From: DASPKT01 sp035627915
GTDB taxonomy: Bacteria; Pseudomonadota; Alphaproteobacteria; Azospirillales; Azospirillaceae
Assembly (NCBI GenBank): GCA_035627915.1
Contig: DASPKT010000252.1
Span: forward strand, 1-11,099
Direction of reading: 5' to 3'
Length of the DNA stretch: 11,099 nt
Made by a program: the position numbers and the translations under genes. The notes below the pieces were generated by a model. The model worked only from the letters and a program-made list of their open reading frames with translations, was not told where the DNA came from and did not search any database. Of this stretch, positions 1 through 4,871 are shown piece by piece (within the stretch, counting starts at the first letter, position 1; each line of letters begins with the position of its first letter).

Positions 1-1
1 C

Positions 2-82
2 GCCATCAGCTTCATGGCCATGCTCAAACTCGCCTTCATCAGGCAGTACCTGCGCATTCTGGAGCCGTCAGACAGGACCTAG
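2..82 (+). CDS. Probable IS5-family transposase, C-terminal end (partial)
   Basis: The window opens inside a reading frame giving 26 residues that end in ILEPSDRT and a TAG stop at 80-82. The segment AISFMAMLKLAFIRQYLRIL has the hydrophobic, Arg-containing helix typical of the extreme C-terminus of IS5-family DDE transposases, where the sequence after the catalytic Glu runs roughly as FLAMLxLAxIRxxLR. The DDE residues lie outside the window, so the identification rests on this tail alone. The right end of the element should fall shortly after the stop. The stretch around 88-102 is a possible place for the terminal inverted repeat, but the left end is not visible to compare. It could also be the tail of an unrelated helical protein. 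Confidence 0.5.
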   Translation, partial: AISFMAMLKLAFIRQYLRILEPSDRT

Positions 83-184
83 GCGGGGATTGCGAACAAG
101 GCGGCTTGGAAGTCCATGGGCGGCATCCAGCGGCAGGCGGAATGCGACAGGGGCCCAGGTCCGGCAGCGGGAGCGTGCTGCGGG

Positions 185-207
185 CTTCGACAGGCTCAGC
201 CTGAGGG
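185..207 (+). repeat. REP-like element copy 1
   Basis: The copy reads CTTCGACAGGCTCAG followed by CCTGAGGG. It shares the CTTCGACA-x-GCTCA core with the other three copies, but its right half differs from the GGATGAGG ending of the others. This family of short intergenic repeats is widespread in alphaproteobacterial genomes. Confidence 0.7.
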
Positions 208-250
208 AGGTCTTGCTGCTCCTGCGGGCAAGGCAGCGGGGACATGGTGC

Positions 251-275
251 GTCCTTCGACACGCTCAAGATGAGG
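251..275 (+). repeat. REP-like element copy 2
   Basis: GTCCTTCGACACGCTCAAGA followed by TGAGG, directly abutting copy 3. With flanking bases, 246-275 matches the reverse complement of 346-375 at 28 of 30 positions, so copies 2 and 4 form a long imperfect inverted repeat. Confidence 0.8.
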
Positions 276-297
276 CTTCGACACGCTCAGGATGAGG
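276..297 (+). repeat. REP-like element copy 3
   Basis: CTTCGACACGCTCAGGATGA plus GG, in tandem with copy 2 with no spacer. It differs from copy 2 by one base within the shared 22-bp core (CAGGA against CAAGA). Confidence 0.8.
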
Positions 298-345
298 GCC
301 GTCTTGGTGCTCCCGATGACCTCACCGGGCCTGGCATCCACCCGT

Positions 346-370
346 CCTCATCCTGAGCTTGTCGAAGGAC
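346..370 (-). repeat. REP-like element copy 4, inverted
   Basis: On the minus strand this reads GTCCTTCGACAAGCTCAGGA then TGAGG, the form of the repeat most often seen elsewhere. It faces copies 2 and 3 across about 50 bases. In RNA the pair could fold into a long hairpin downstream of the cyclase gene. Confidence 0.8.
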
Positions 371-407
371 GCACCCCCTCGCAGCCGCACCTTAGGCTAA
401 CCCGCCC

Positions 408-424
408 CCGGCGATACGCGCCGG
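408..424 (-). terminator. GC hairpin after cyclase gene (possible terminator)
   Basis: CCGGCG (408-413) pairs with CGCCGG (419-424) around a 5-base loop, 18 bases past the cyclase stop on the minus strand. There is no run of T after it, so intrinsic termination would be weak. It may instead protect the 3' end of the mRNA. Confidence 0.3.
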
Positions 425-441
425 CCCCCCGCCGCCCGCCC

Positions 442-2547
442 TCACGCCTCCGCCAGCTCCCGGGCCGGTTCCGCCGCGCGGACATGGTAGACCGGCTGCT
501 TCCCGAAGTTCTTGGCCAGCGACATGACGCCGACATACTCGGCGATGGCGGCGGGGTGGAACTCCTGGTCCTGATCCTCCGCCTCGTGCCGGCTCTGGCT
601 CTCCTCGGTGGTCAGCAGGGCGACGAACTGCTGGGTGGCGTAGATGTGGCCGGGCACCGTCACCGGCTCCAGCCGGGCGGCGCGGTTGATGTGGGCGCCG
701 AAGAAGTTGGGCTTGTCGTTGAAGGGGTCGCGGCCGGCGAAGACGGGGCCGGCGTGCAGCGAGATGCGGATGTTGAGGTTCAGCGGCCCGGCCTCGCCCC
801 GGAACTCCCGGCCCAGGCCGCGCACCAGGTCCTTCAGCTGGAAGGCGAAGCGCACCAGGTCGGAGGCGCGGGGCATGACCGCGAAGATGGCGTCGCCCCA
901 GGTGTTGATCATCTCCGGCGCCGGCGCCCGCGCCTTGAGCTCGGCCGCCAGCTTCTCGGTGAAGGCCATGTAGGCGGGGATGCTCCCCTCCCCCAGCTTG
1001 CTGTAGCCGACGATGTCGGCGAACAGCATGCAGCGCAGCGCCCGCTCCGGTTCCAGCGACGGGATGGGCGGCGGCACCGGACGGGCGGCCGCGGGCGGCG
1101 CCTCCGATGCGACCGCTTCCGAAACGACCTCGTCCAGGTCGATGATCTGGAGCCGCGCGATGTCCGCCCACTGGTCGATGAAGTCGGCGGCACCGCCGGC
1201 CAGCGACCCCTCCTGCATGTCCCAGACCGCCAGCAGGTAGGGGGCCGTCTCCAGGAACTGGCTGCGCAGCGTCGCCAGGCCGTGCAGCATCTGGTTCTGG
1301 AAGCGGAACAGCATCTCGTGGCCGAGGAACTCCTCCTCGGTGGCGTAGCTGACGTGGTCGGCCAGCCGCAGCGCATTGTTGAAGCGCCGCTCCCAGCGCG
1401 GGCCGCCATGGGCGACGCAGGCGCGGACATAGTCGTCCCGGGCGAAGGGCAGGACGATGTTCACCTCGGCGTCGCGCTCCAGCATCGCCTCGACGAACAG
1501 CAGCTCCGCCCCGCAGGCGGCGCCCGAATAGCCGATCTGGACGTCCATCGCCTCCAGCCGGCGGGCGATGGCGGCGCGCAGCGCCGGTTCCGCCCAGTCG
1601 GGGAAGCGCGCCGGCTCCGCCCCCGGCCGGTCCAGCATGTGGCCGGTGAAGACGACCACGCCGGGCGGCTTCAGCAGCGCCGCCACCTCGCGCGGGACCT
1701 TGACCCCGTCCGCCTGCAGGCGCCGCACCTGCCGCAGGACCGGCACGACCTTGGAGGAGCGGCGGCCCAGCGCCTTGCAGGCGGCGGTGAACTCGGCCAG
1801 TGCCGGCTCCTGCTCGCCCAGCATCAGCAGCGCCACGCCGAGCGCCGAGCGCACGTCGAAGGTGCCGGGGCCGGACGCGTGGCCCTCTTCCGCCATGCGG
1901 GCGACCGAGGCCGCCAGCGCCGCCGCCGCGGCCTGCGCCAGGGCGGCGGCGCGATCAGGTTCCCCCAGCAGGCGCGCGGCAACCGCGGCGTTGACCCCGG
2001 CACGGCCGTCGCCGCCCTTCTCGAACGCCTCCACCAGCAGCTCGCCGCCGACGCGCAGCTGGGTCCGGTCGCCGGTGCGCTGCCACGCCTCCAGGTGCAG
2101 GTCGCCCAGCGCCAGCAGGGTGGCGGGGTCGATGACCGCCTCGCCGCCGAGGCTGGAGCTGCGCACCGCCTCCAGCGCCTGGGAGAGCTGGACCACGCTG
2201 TCCAGCAGCTCCTCCGGCGGTTCCGCCCGGTCGGCGAGCCGGCCGACGGCCGCCACCGCGCGCGCCAGCGCCGTCGCGGCGTCGCGCTTGGGCGAGCTGT
2301 CGAAGCTGGAGAGCAGCGGCCGCAGCGTCGCCACCGCCTCCGTCACCGCCCCGGTGCGGATGAGGGCCAGGCCGCGCAGCACCACCAGCCGGTGGCTGCC
2401 GGGGAAGCGGGCGAGGCCGCGCTCCGCCCAGTCCTGCGCCAGGAATATCTGGCCGGCCTCCAGCAGGGCGGCCGTCCGGTCCTCCCAGGCGGCGAGGGTC
2501 AGGGGCTCGGCGTCGGGGGAGGCGTCGAGGATCTTTCCGCCGGACAT
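442..2547 (-). CDS. TPR-like / Rossmann (SLOG-like) / class III nucleotidyl cyclase protein
   Basis: A 701-aa cytoplasmic protein with no signal peptide or membrane segment. Residues 1-290 are Ala/Leu-rich paired helices of TPR type. Residues about 295-445 look like a Rossmann-type domain: VVVFTGH, then GYSGAACGAELLFVEAM (341-348 SG..GAE) and VNIVLPF, resembling SLOG nucleotide-binding domains. A Pro-rich linker leads to a class III cyclase domain (about 503-690). There FADIVGYS gives metal ligand D511, NTWGDA gives D552, and GAHINRAAR gives N621 and R625. The substrate-selecting positions are N548 (normally Lys or Glu) and N614 (normally Asp, Thr or Cys), so the base used, or activity itself, is uncertain. 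The ATG at 2547 is preferred because GGAG precedes it; an in-frame ATG at 2622 has no ribosome binding site and would add 25 low-complexity residues. The gene is divergent from the anti-sigma pair. Confidence 0.85.
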   Translation of the reverse strand: MSGGKILDASPDAEPLTLAAWEDRTAALLEAGQIFLAQDWAERGLARFPGSHRLVVLRGLALIRTGAVTEAVATLRPLLSSFDSSPKRDAATALARAVAAVGRLADRAEPPEELLDSVVQLSQALEAVRSSSLGGEAVIDPATLLALGDLHLEAWQRTGDRTQLRVGGELLVEAFEKGGDGRAGVNAAVAARLLGEPDRAAALAQAAAAALAASVARMAEEGHASGPGTFDVRSALGVALLMLGEQEPALAEFTAACKALGRRSSKVVPVLRQVRRLQADGVKVPREVAALLKPPGVVVFTGHMLDRPGAEPARFPDWAEPALRAAIARRLEAMDVQIGYSGAACGAELLFVEAMLERDAEVNIVLPFARDDYVRACVAHGGPRWERRFNNALRLADHVSYATEEEFLGHEMLFRFQNQMLHGLATLRSQFLETAPYLLAVWDMQEGSLAGGAADFIDQWADIARLQIIDLDEVVSEAVASEAPPAAARPVPPPIPSLEPERALRCMLFADIVGYSKLGEGSIPAYMAFTEKLAAELKARAPAPEMINTWGDAIFAVMPRASDLVRFAFQLKDLVRGLGREFRGEAGPLNLNIRISLHAGPVFAGRDPFNDKPNFFGAHINRAARLEPVTVPGHIYATQQFVALLTTEESQSRHEAEDQDQEFHPAAIAEYVGVMSLAKNFGKQPVYHVRAAEPARELAEA

Positions 2548-2723
2548 GGGGAGGCCTGCTCCGCGAGGGTGGCTGCTTTCCCCGGAAGGGTGCCGCGCCC
2601 CGGCCGGATTGTCTAATGCCATCTGGGGGACGGCACCCCCATCGGACGGGAAATCCTTGCCGTTGTCCCCGCTTGTCCATACTCTCGGGGCACGGTGTCG
2701 CCAGCCCAGCGGAAGGGACTGCG
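2548..2723. promoter_or_regulatory. Divergent intergenic region between cyclase and anti-sigma genes
   Basis: This 176-bp gap must hold the start signals for both divergent genes. No promoter with good -35 and -10 boxes stands out. The clearest structure is the inverted repeat TGGGGG-N6-CCCCCA at 2624-2641. The plus-strand gene has a good ribosome binding site, GGAAGGGA, at 2711-2718, five bases before its GTG. Confidence 0.5.
2624..2641. repeat. Inverted repeat TGGGGG-N6-CCCCCA (possible operator)
   Basis: Two perfect 6-base arms are separated by ACGGCA, giving an 18-bp dyad midway between divergent genes. The geometry suits a dimeric DNA-binding protein. It could also be a chance GC palindrome, since the surrounding base composition is strongly G+C biased. 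Confidence 0.35.
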
Positions 2724-3179
2724 GTGGACGGGGGAAATCTCGAGCTCAGGATCGCGAACGACCTGGAGGAGGTATCCCGCGTCATCGAGACGGTCGAGGA
2801 ATACTGCGCCGACCACGGCGCCCCGCCGAAGGTGGTCTACCAGCTCTGCCTGGTCATCGACGAGATCGTCACCAACATCGTCTCCTACGGCTTCGAGGAC
2901 GAGGGCCGGCACGAGATCGCGCTGCGCTTCCGGGTGGAGGACGGCCGCATCGAGGGGGAGATCGAGGACGACGGCCGGCCGTTCGACCCGCTGACCGAGG
3001 CGAAGGCGCCGGACCTGGACGCCGAGATCGACGACCGGCCCATCGGGGGCCTCGGCGTCTTTTTCATGAAGAGCTTCATGGACCGGGTGGAGTACCGGCG
3101 CGACGGCGCGCTGAATCGGCTGAGCTTCGCCAAGAGCTTCGTCGGCGGCGCCGGGGCGCCCGGCGGAGACGGCGCTTGA
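2724..3179 (+). CDS. RsbW-like ATP-binding anti-sigma factor / serine kinase
   Basis: A 151-aa GHKL-fold protein of the RsbW/SpoIIAB type (HATPase_c_2). Such proteins bind a sigma factor or another client and release it when they bind an unphosphorylated STAS partner, which they also phosphorylate. The N box is VIDEIVTNIVSYGF with E47 and N51. The G1 box is DDGRPFDP (82-89), and the G2 loop is PIGGLGVFFMK (106-116). The length is normal for the family. The GTG start at 2724 is chosen because GGAAGGGA lies five bases upstream and the family's N-terminal strand (LELRIANDLEEV) follows at once; a frame open back to 2616 encodes nothing family-like. The STAS gene follows after 80 bp, as expected for a partner-switch operon. 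The client is unknown, and no sigma gene is present here. Confidence 0.88.
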   Translation: MDGGNLELRIANDLEEVSRVIETVEEYCADHGAPPKVVYQLCLVIDEIVTNIVSYGFEDEGRHEIALRFRVEDGRIEGEIEDDGRPFDPLTEAKAPDLDAEIDDRPIGGLGVFFMKSFMDRVEYRRDGALNRLSFAKSFVGGAGAPGGDGA

Positions 3180-3214
3180 CCCGGCGGGCCAATCTGGTTG
3201 ATTTCGGGACGCGC

Positions 3215-3233
3215 CGCGGGGCCTCTCCCCGCG
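3215..3233 (+). promoter_or_regulatory. Intercistronic hairpin between kinase and STAS genes
   Basis: CGCGGGG (3215-3221) pairs perfectly with CCCCGCG (3227-3233) around a CCTCT loop. It lies in the 80-bp gap of a probable two-gene operon, 26 bp before the STAS start. No T run follows. It may be a processing or stability element that sets different levels of the two proteins, or a weak attenuator. Confidence 0.4.
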
Positions 3234-3259
3234 CGCCCCGGTGGTGAGGAGCGAGGCGG

Positions 3260-3598
3260 ATGGAGTTGGTCGAAGAGAAGCAGGGGCCGGTCACGGTCCT
3301 GACGCCGAAGGGGCGGGTCGACAGCGCGACCTCCAAGGCCTTCGAGGAGAAGGTCATGGGCCTGATCTCCTCGGGCACCTCGACCCTGCTGGTCGATTTC
3401 GGCGCGCTCGACTACATCAGCTCGGCCGGCCTGCGCGTGCTGCTGATGGCCGCCAAGAAGCTGAAGGCGAGCCAGGGGAAGTTCGCCATCAGCACGATGC
3501 CCGACCACATCCGCGAAGTGTTCGAGATCAGCGGCTTCGCCTCCGTCCTGGCGATCCACCCCGACCGCGGCGCCGGCGTCGCGGCACTCGGCGGCTGA
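3260..3598 (+). CDS. STAS-domain anti-anti-sigma factor (RsbV/BtrV-like)
   Basis: A 112-aa single STAS domain. In partner switching the unphosphorylated form binds the RsbW-type kinase and frees its client, while phosphorylation by that kinase switches it off. The sequence runs VTVLTPKGRVDSATSKAF, then LLVDFGALDYISSAGLRVLL (43-62), the conserved phosphorylation loop. S55, in SSAG, is the expected phosphosite by analogy with BtrV-type proteins; the next position, Ser in SpoIIAA, is Ala56 here. The C-terminal part, FEISGFASVLAIHPD, is the usual last helix and strand. The ATG is preceded by AGGAG eight bases upstream. It is the natural partner of the upstream kinase gene. A phosphatase to reactivate it must be encoded elsewhere. 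Confidence 0.9.
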   Translation: MELVEEKQGPVTVLTPKGRVDSATSKAFEEKVMGLISSGTSTLLVDFGALDYISSAGLRVLLMAAKKLKASQGKFAISTMPDHIREVFEISGFASVLAIHPDRGAGVAALGG

Positions 3599-3640
3599 GC
3601 TGCCGAGCCGGATTGGGTACCTCTATCGGGCGCCCGGTCC

Positions 3641-3659
3641 GGCCAGCCGCCCGCTGGCC
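3641..3659 (+). terminator. Hairpin after STAS gene (probable terminator)
   Basis: GGCCAGC (3641-3647) and GCTGGCC (3653-3659) form a perfect 7-bp stem with a 5-base loop, 43 bases after the STAS stop. There is no good T tract. A promoter-like sequence follows immediately, which supports this as the boundary between two transcription units. Confidence 0.45.
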
Positions 3660-3666
3660 CGCCTCC

Positions 3667-3697
3667 TTCACAGGGGCCCGATTCGGGCGTATAGAAT
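3667..3697 (+). promoter_or_regulatory. Sigma-70-type promoter for the phasin-like gene
   Basis: TTCACA (3667-3672, five of six to TTGACA) and TATAGA (3690-3695) are 17 bases apart. An overlapping TAGAAT sits at 3692-3697. Transcription would start near 3702, leaving a leader of about 70 nt before the ATG at 3772. Sequence match only. Confidence 0.5.
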
Positions 3698-3771
3698 CAC
3701 CCCTTCGGCTTCTTACAGCCCGACAACACAAGGGTCCGCCGCCGACAGGCGCCGGGCCGAGGGAGGAAATC

Positions 3772-4053
3772 ATGCCGACGCAGACGCAGGACCCGTCCAA
3801 ATTGCTCGAACAGCAGATGGACGCCTATCTCCAGTTCCAGGCCAACATGATGCGCGGGCTTGGCACCCTGTTCCAGAACCAGGCGCGGATGATGACCGCC
3901 ATGGTCGGCAAGCGCAGCCCCGAGGAGTTCGTGGCCGAGACGCAGCGGACCATGCAGGCGAACACCGAGGTGCTGCAGGACATGTTCGCCGCCGCCGGCG
4001 GCAGCCTGTCCGGCATGGTGCCGCCGATGCCGGGCGCGCCCGGCCGGCGCTGA
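3772..4053 (+). CDS. Small helical phasin-like protein
   Basis: A 93-aa protein with no signal peptide or membrane segment. The first 75 residues are predicted almost wholly helical, rich in Gln, Met and Ala with amphipathic spacing: LLEQQMDAYLQFQANMMRGL, then FQNQARMMTAMVG, then FVAETQRTMQANTEVLQDMF. The end is a flexible Gly/Pro tail, GGSLSGMVPPMPGAPGRR. Composition and pattern recall phasins and the C-terminal part of PHA regulatory proteins, which coat polyhydroxyalkanoate granules, but no defining motif is seen, so this is only a resemblance. GGGAGGA lies just before the ATG. It has its own promoter and a hairpin after its stop, so it is probably transcribed separately from the STAS gene. 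Confidence 0.75.
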   Translation: MPTQTQDPSKLLEQQMDAYLQFQANMMRGLGTLFQNQARMMTAMVGKRSPEEFVAETQRTMQANTEVLQDMFAAAGGSLSGMVPPMPGAPGRR

Positions 4054-4070
4054 GCCCCCCTGCCCCGGTC

Positions 4071-4099
4071 GGCGCCGCCCTCCCCGGACGGGCGGCGCC
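4071..4099 (+). terminator. Strong GC hairpin after the phasin-like gene
   Basis: GGCGCCGCCC (4071-4080) pairs perfectly with GGGCGGCGCC (4090-4099) around a 9-base loop, 17 bases after the stop. The stem is very stable but lacks a following T run. In GC-rich genomes such stems often mark transcript ends. Confidence 0.5.
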
Positions 4100-4186
4100 C
4101 GATCGGGCGGCTTGACCGCGCGTGGCGCCTGCCGGACGCTCCGGTCGTGCCTGCCCCGCCTTGCGAGTGCCAGGGCAGGCGGACAT

Positions 4187-4217
4187 AAAAAAGACGCCCC
4201 GGTTTCAAAGGGGCGTC
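4187..4217 (-). terminator. Intrinsic terminator, minus strand
   Basis: On the minus strand, GACGCCCC (4217-4210) and GGGGCGTC (4200-4193) form a perfect 8-bp stem with a 9-base loop, followed at once by six T (4192-4187). This is a textbook rho-independent terminator in one direction only; the plus-strand side has no T run. The nearest minus-strand gene ends at 4386, 169 bases upstream. The terminator therefore ends either a long 3' UTR or a separate small RNA. Confidence 0.8.
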
Positions 4218-4246
4218 CGCAGTTCAAGCGCGAGTAGTATTGGCAG

Positions 4247-4252
4247 TATAAT
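4247..4252 (+). promoter_or_regulatory. Perfect -10 box TATAAT on the plus strand
   Basis: TATAAT is perfect, but the -35 region (TTCAAG at 4223-4228, 18-base spacer) is poor. A start here would fall inside the 26-bp palindrome at 4255-4280, and no plus-strand gene follows until 4872. It would give an RNA antisense to the 70-aa gene. It could also be chance in an AT-richer patch. Confidence 0.25.
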
Positions 4253-4254
4253 CA

Positions 4255-4280
4255 ATTCCCCACCGCCGGCGGTGGGGAAT
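4255..4280. repeat. Perfect 26-bp palindrome
   Basis: The half-site ATTCCCCACCGCC is followed directly by its exact reverse complement, with the axis between 4267 and 4268. It could be an RNA stem of about 11 bp with a tetraloop, or a binding site for a dimeric regulator. It has no T tract next to it. Confidence 0.8.
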
Positions 4281-4312
4281 CGGAAGTAGGGAGAGTCCGG
4301 CAAAGCCGCTAT

Positions 4313-4328
4313 TCCGGATTAATCCGGA
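4313..4328. repeat. Perfect 16-bp palindrome TCCGGATT/AATCCGGA
   Basis: TCCGGATT is followed directly by AATCCGGA. It lies 33 bases from the 26-bp palindrome and 58 bases past the stop of the 70-aa gene on the minus strand. Confidence 0.7.
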
Positions 4329-4385
4329 TCGGCAGGGCGGCCGCGGCCGCGCCGGCTTTCCCCGTCCCCGCCTCGCCCACTCCCG

Positions 4386-4598
4386 TCAGTCGAGACCGAC
4401 CGGCACCAGCCGCGGCCGCGTCAGCGCGCCGACGGCGCGGCGCTCCTCGCGCAGCTCGTCGATCAGGTCGTTCAGGCTGTCCCGGGTGAAACCGGCCTCG
4501 CGGTCCTGCGCCTCGCGCGCCAGGCTGATGAAATGGTCCAGCAGGCGGGCCTGGACGAAGGCGGCTTCCTCGAGGTCGTTGTGCACGAAGGGACGCAT
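4386..4598 (-). CDS. Uncharacterised 70-aa cytoplasmic protein
   Basis: A small, charged, mainly helical protein: MRPFVHNDLEEAAFVQARLL, then DHFISLAREAQDREAGF, then SLNDLIDELREERRAVG. No signal peptide, Cys pair or DNA-binding motif is seen, and no family is recognised. The ATG at 4598 is chosen because GGAG lies seven bases upstream; an upstream in-frame ATG at 4637 has no ribosome binding site. Codon use (GC-rich third positions) and the stop followed by structured sequence support a real gene. It stands alone, upstream of the candidate structured RNA region. The acidic and basic clusters in the second half could mediate protein contacts, but the function is unknown. Confidence 0.7.
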   Translation of the reverse strand: MRPFVHNDLEEAAFVQARLLDHFISLAREAQDREAGFTRDSLNDLIDELREERRAVGALTRPRLVPVGLD

Positions 4599-4747
4599 CT
4601 GGCTGCTCCGGTGGCGGGATCGCTCGACCTGATCCAAGCACCGCCAGGGTTAACGAGGTCTGAACGCAGCCCCGGCCAGGCCGGGCGCCGGTGGATTAGC
4701 CCGAAAGGCCAGGGTTTTCCGAATCGCAGACAGATTGCAAAAACGGC

Positions 4748-4765
4748 AATATCCATGATGATATT
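4748..4765. repeat. Inverted repeat AATATC-N6-GATATT (possible operator)
   Basis: Perfect 6-base arms surround CATGAT. Allowing one extra T on the right, the arms extend to GCAATATC and GATATTTGC. Its place in an AT-rich divergent promoter region suggests a regulator-binding site. Confidence 0.35.
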
Positions 4766-4811
4766 TGCAATTCCGGTACAATAAGATCCGCGCGTTCCCA
4801 GGCAATTCCCT

Positions 4812-4839
4812 TTGATAATTCCCACACAGTCAGAATAAT
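4812..4839 (+). promoter_or_regulatory. Sigma-70-type promoter for the hydrolase gene
   Basis: TTGATA (4812-4817, five of six) and AATAAT (4834-4839, five of six) are 16 bases apart. The start would be near 4846, giving a leader of about 26 nt before the ATG at 4872. Confidence 0.55.
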
Positions 4840-4871
4840 TAGCAAACACACGCCTTGCCGGACGATCTCCC

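Larger units (their letters stand above)
83..441. other. Non-coding stretch with REP-like repeats
   Basis: No convincing gene lies between the transposase tail and the end of the cyclase gene. Open frames here have no ribosome binding site and no family resemblance. The stretch holds four copies of a REP-like element (185-207, 251-275, 276-297, 346-370) and a small GC hairpin next to the cyclase stop (408-424). The rest is featureless GC-rich sequence. Confidence 0.7.
4187..4330 (-). ncRNA. Candidate structured 3' UTR or small RNA
   Basis: In minus-strand order this stretch holds a 16-bp palindrome (4328-4313), a perfect 26-bp palindrome (4280-4255), a short single-stranded linker and then a strong intrinsic terminator with T6. 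The linker is much less GC-rich than the surroundings. Three stems ending in a terminator is the usual plan of a small RNA or a stable 3' UTR fragment. No known RNA family is recognised and no clear promoter is seen just upstream, so processing from the mRNA of the 70-aa gene is the simplest source. Confidence 0.35.
4639..4871. promoter_or_regulatory. AT-rich divergent promoter island
   Basis: This gap separates the minus-strand 70-aa gene from the plus-strand hydrolase. From about 4717 to 4850 it is far less GC-rich than the rest of the window. It contains an inverted repeat, AATATC-N6-GATATT (4748-4765), the short direct repeats GCAATTCC (4767-4774 and 4802-4809), an isolated TACAAT (4777-4782) and a good promoter at 4812-4839. 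No gene was found inside it. Confidence 0.55.

Noticed and set aside
185..370. The repeat cluster as a CRISPR array
   Set aside because: Only four copies, irregular spacing (zero to about 50 bases), one copy inverted, and no cas genes.
292..2616. A 774-codon open frame on the plus strand opposite the cyclase gene
   Set aside because: It is the antisense shadow of a GC-rich gene. The product is Arg/Gly/Gln-rich with no domain or ribosome binding site, while the minus strand shows clear cyclase motifs.
2548..2622. Longer cyclase start at 2622
   Set aside because: No ribosome binding site and 25 low-complexity extra residues. The start at 2547 has GGAG upstream.
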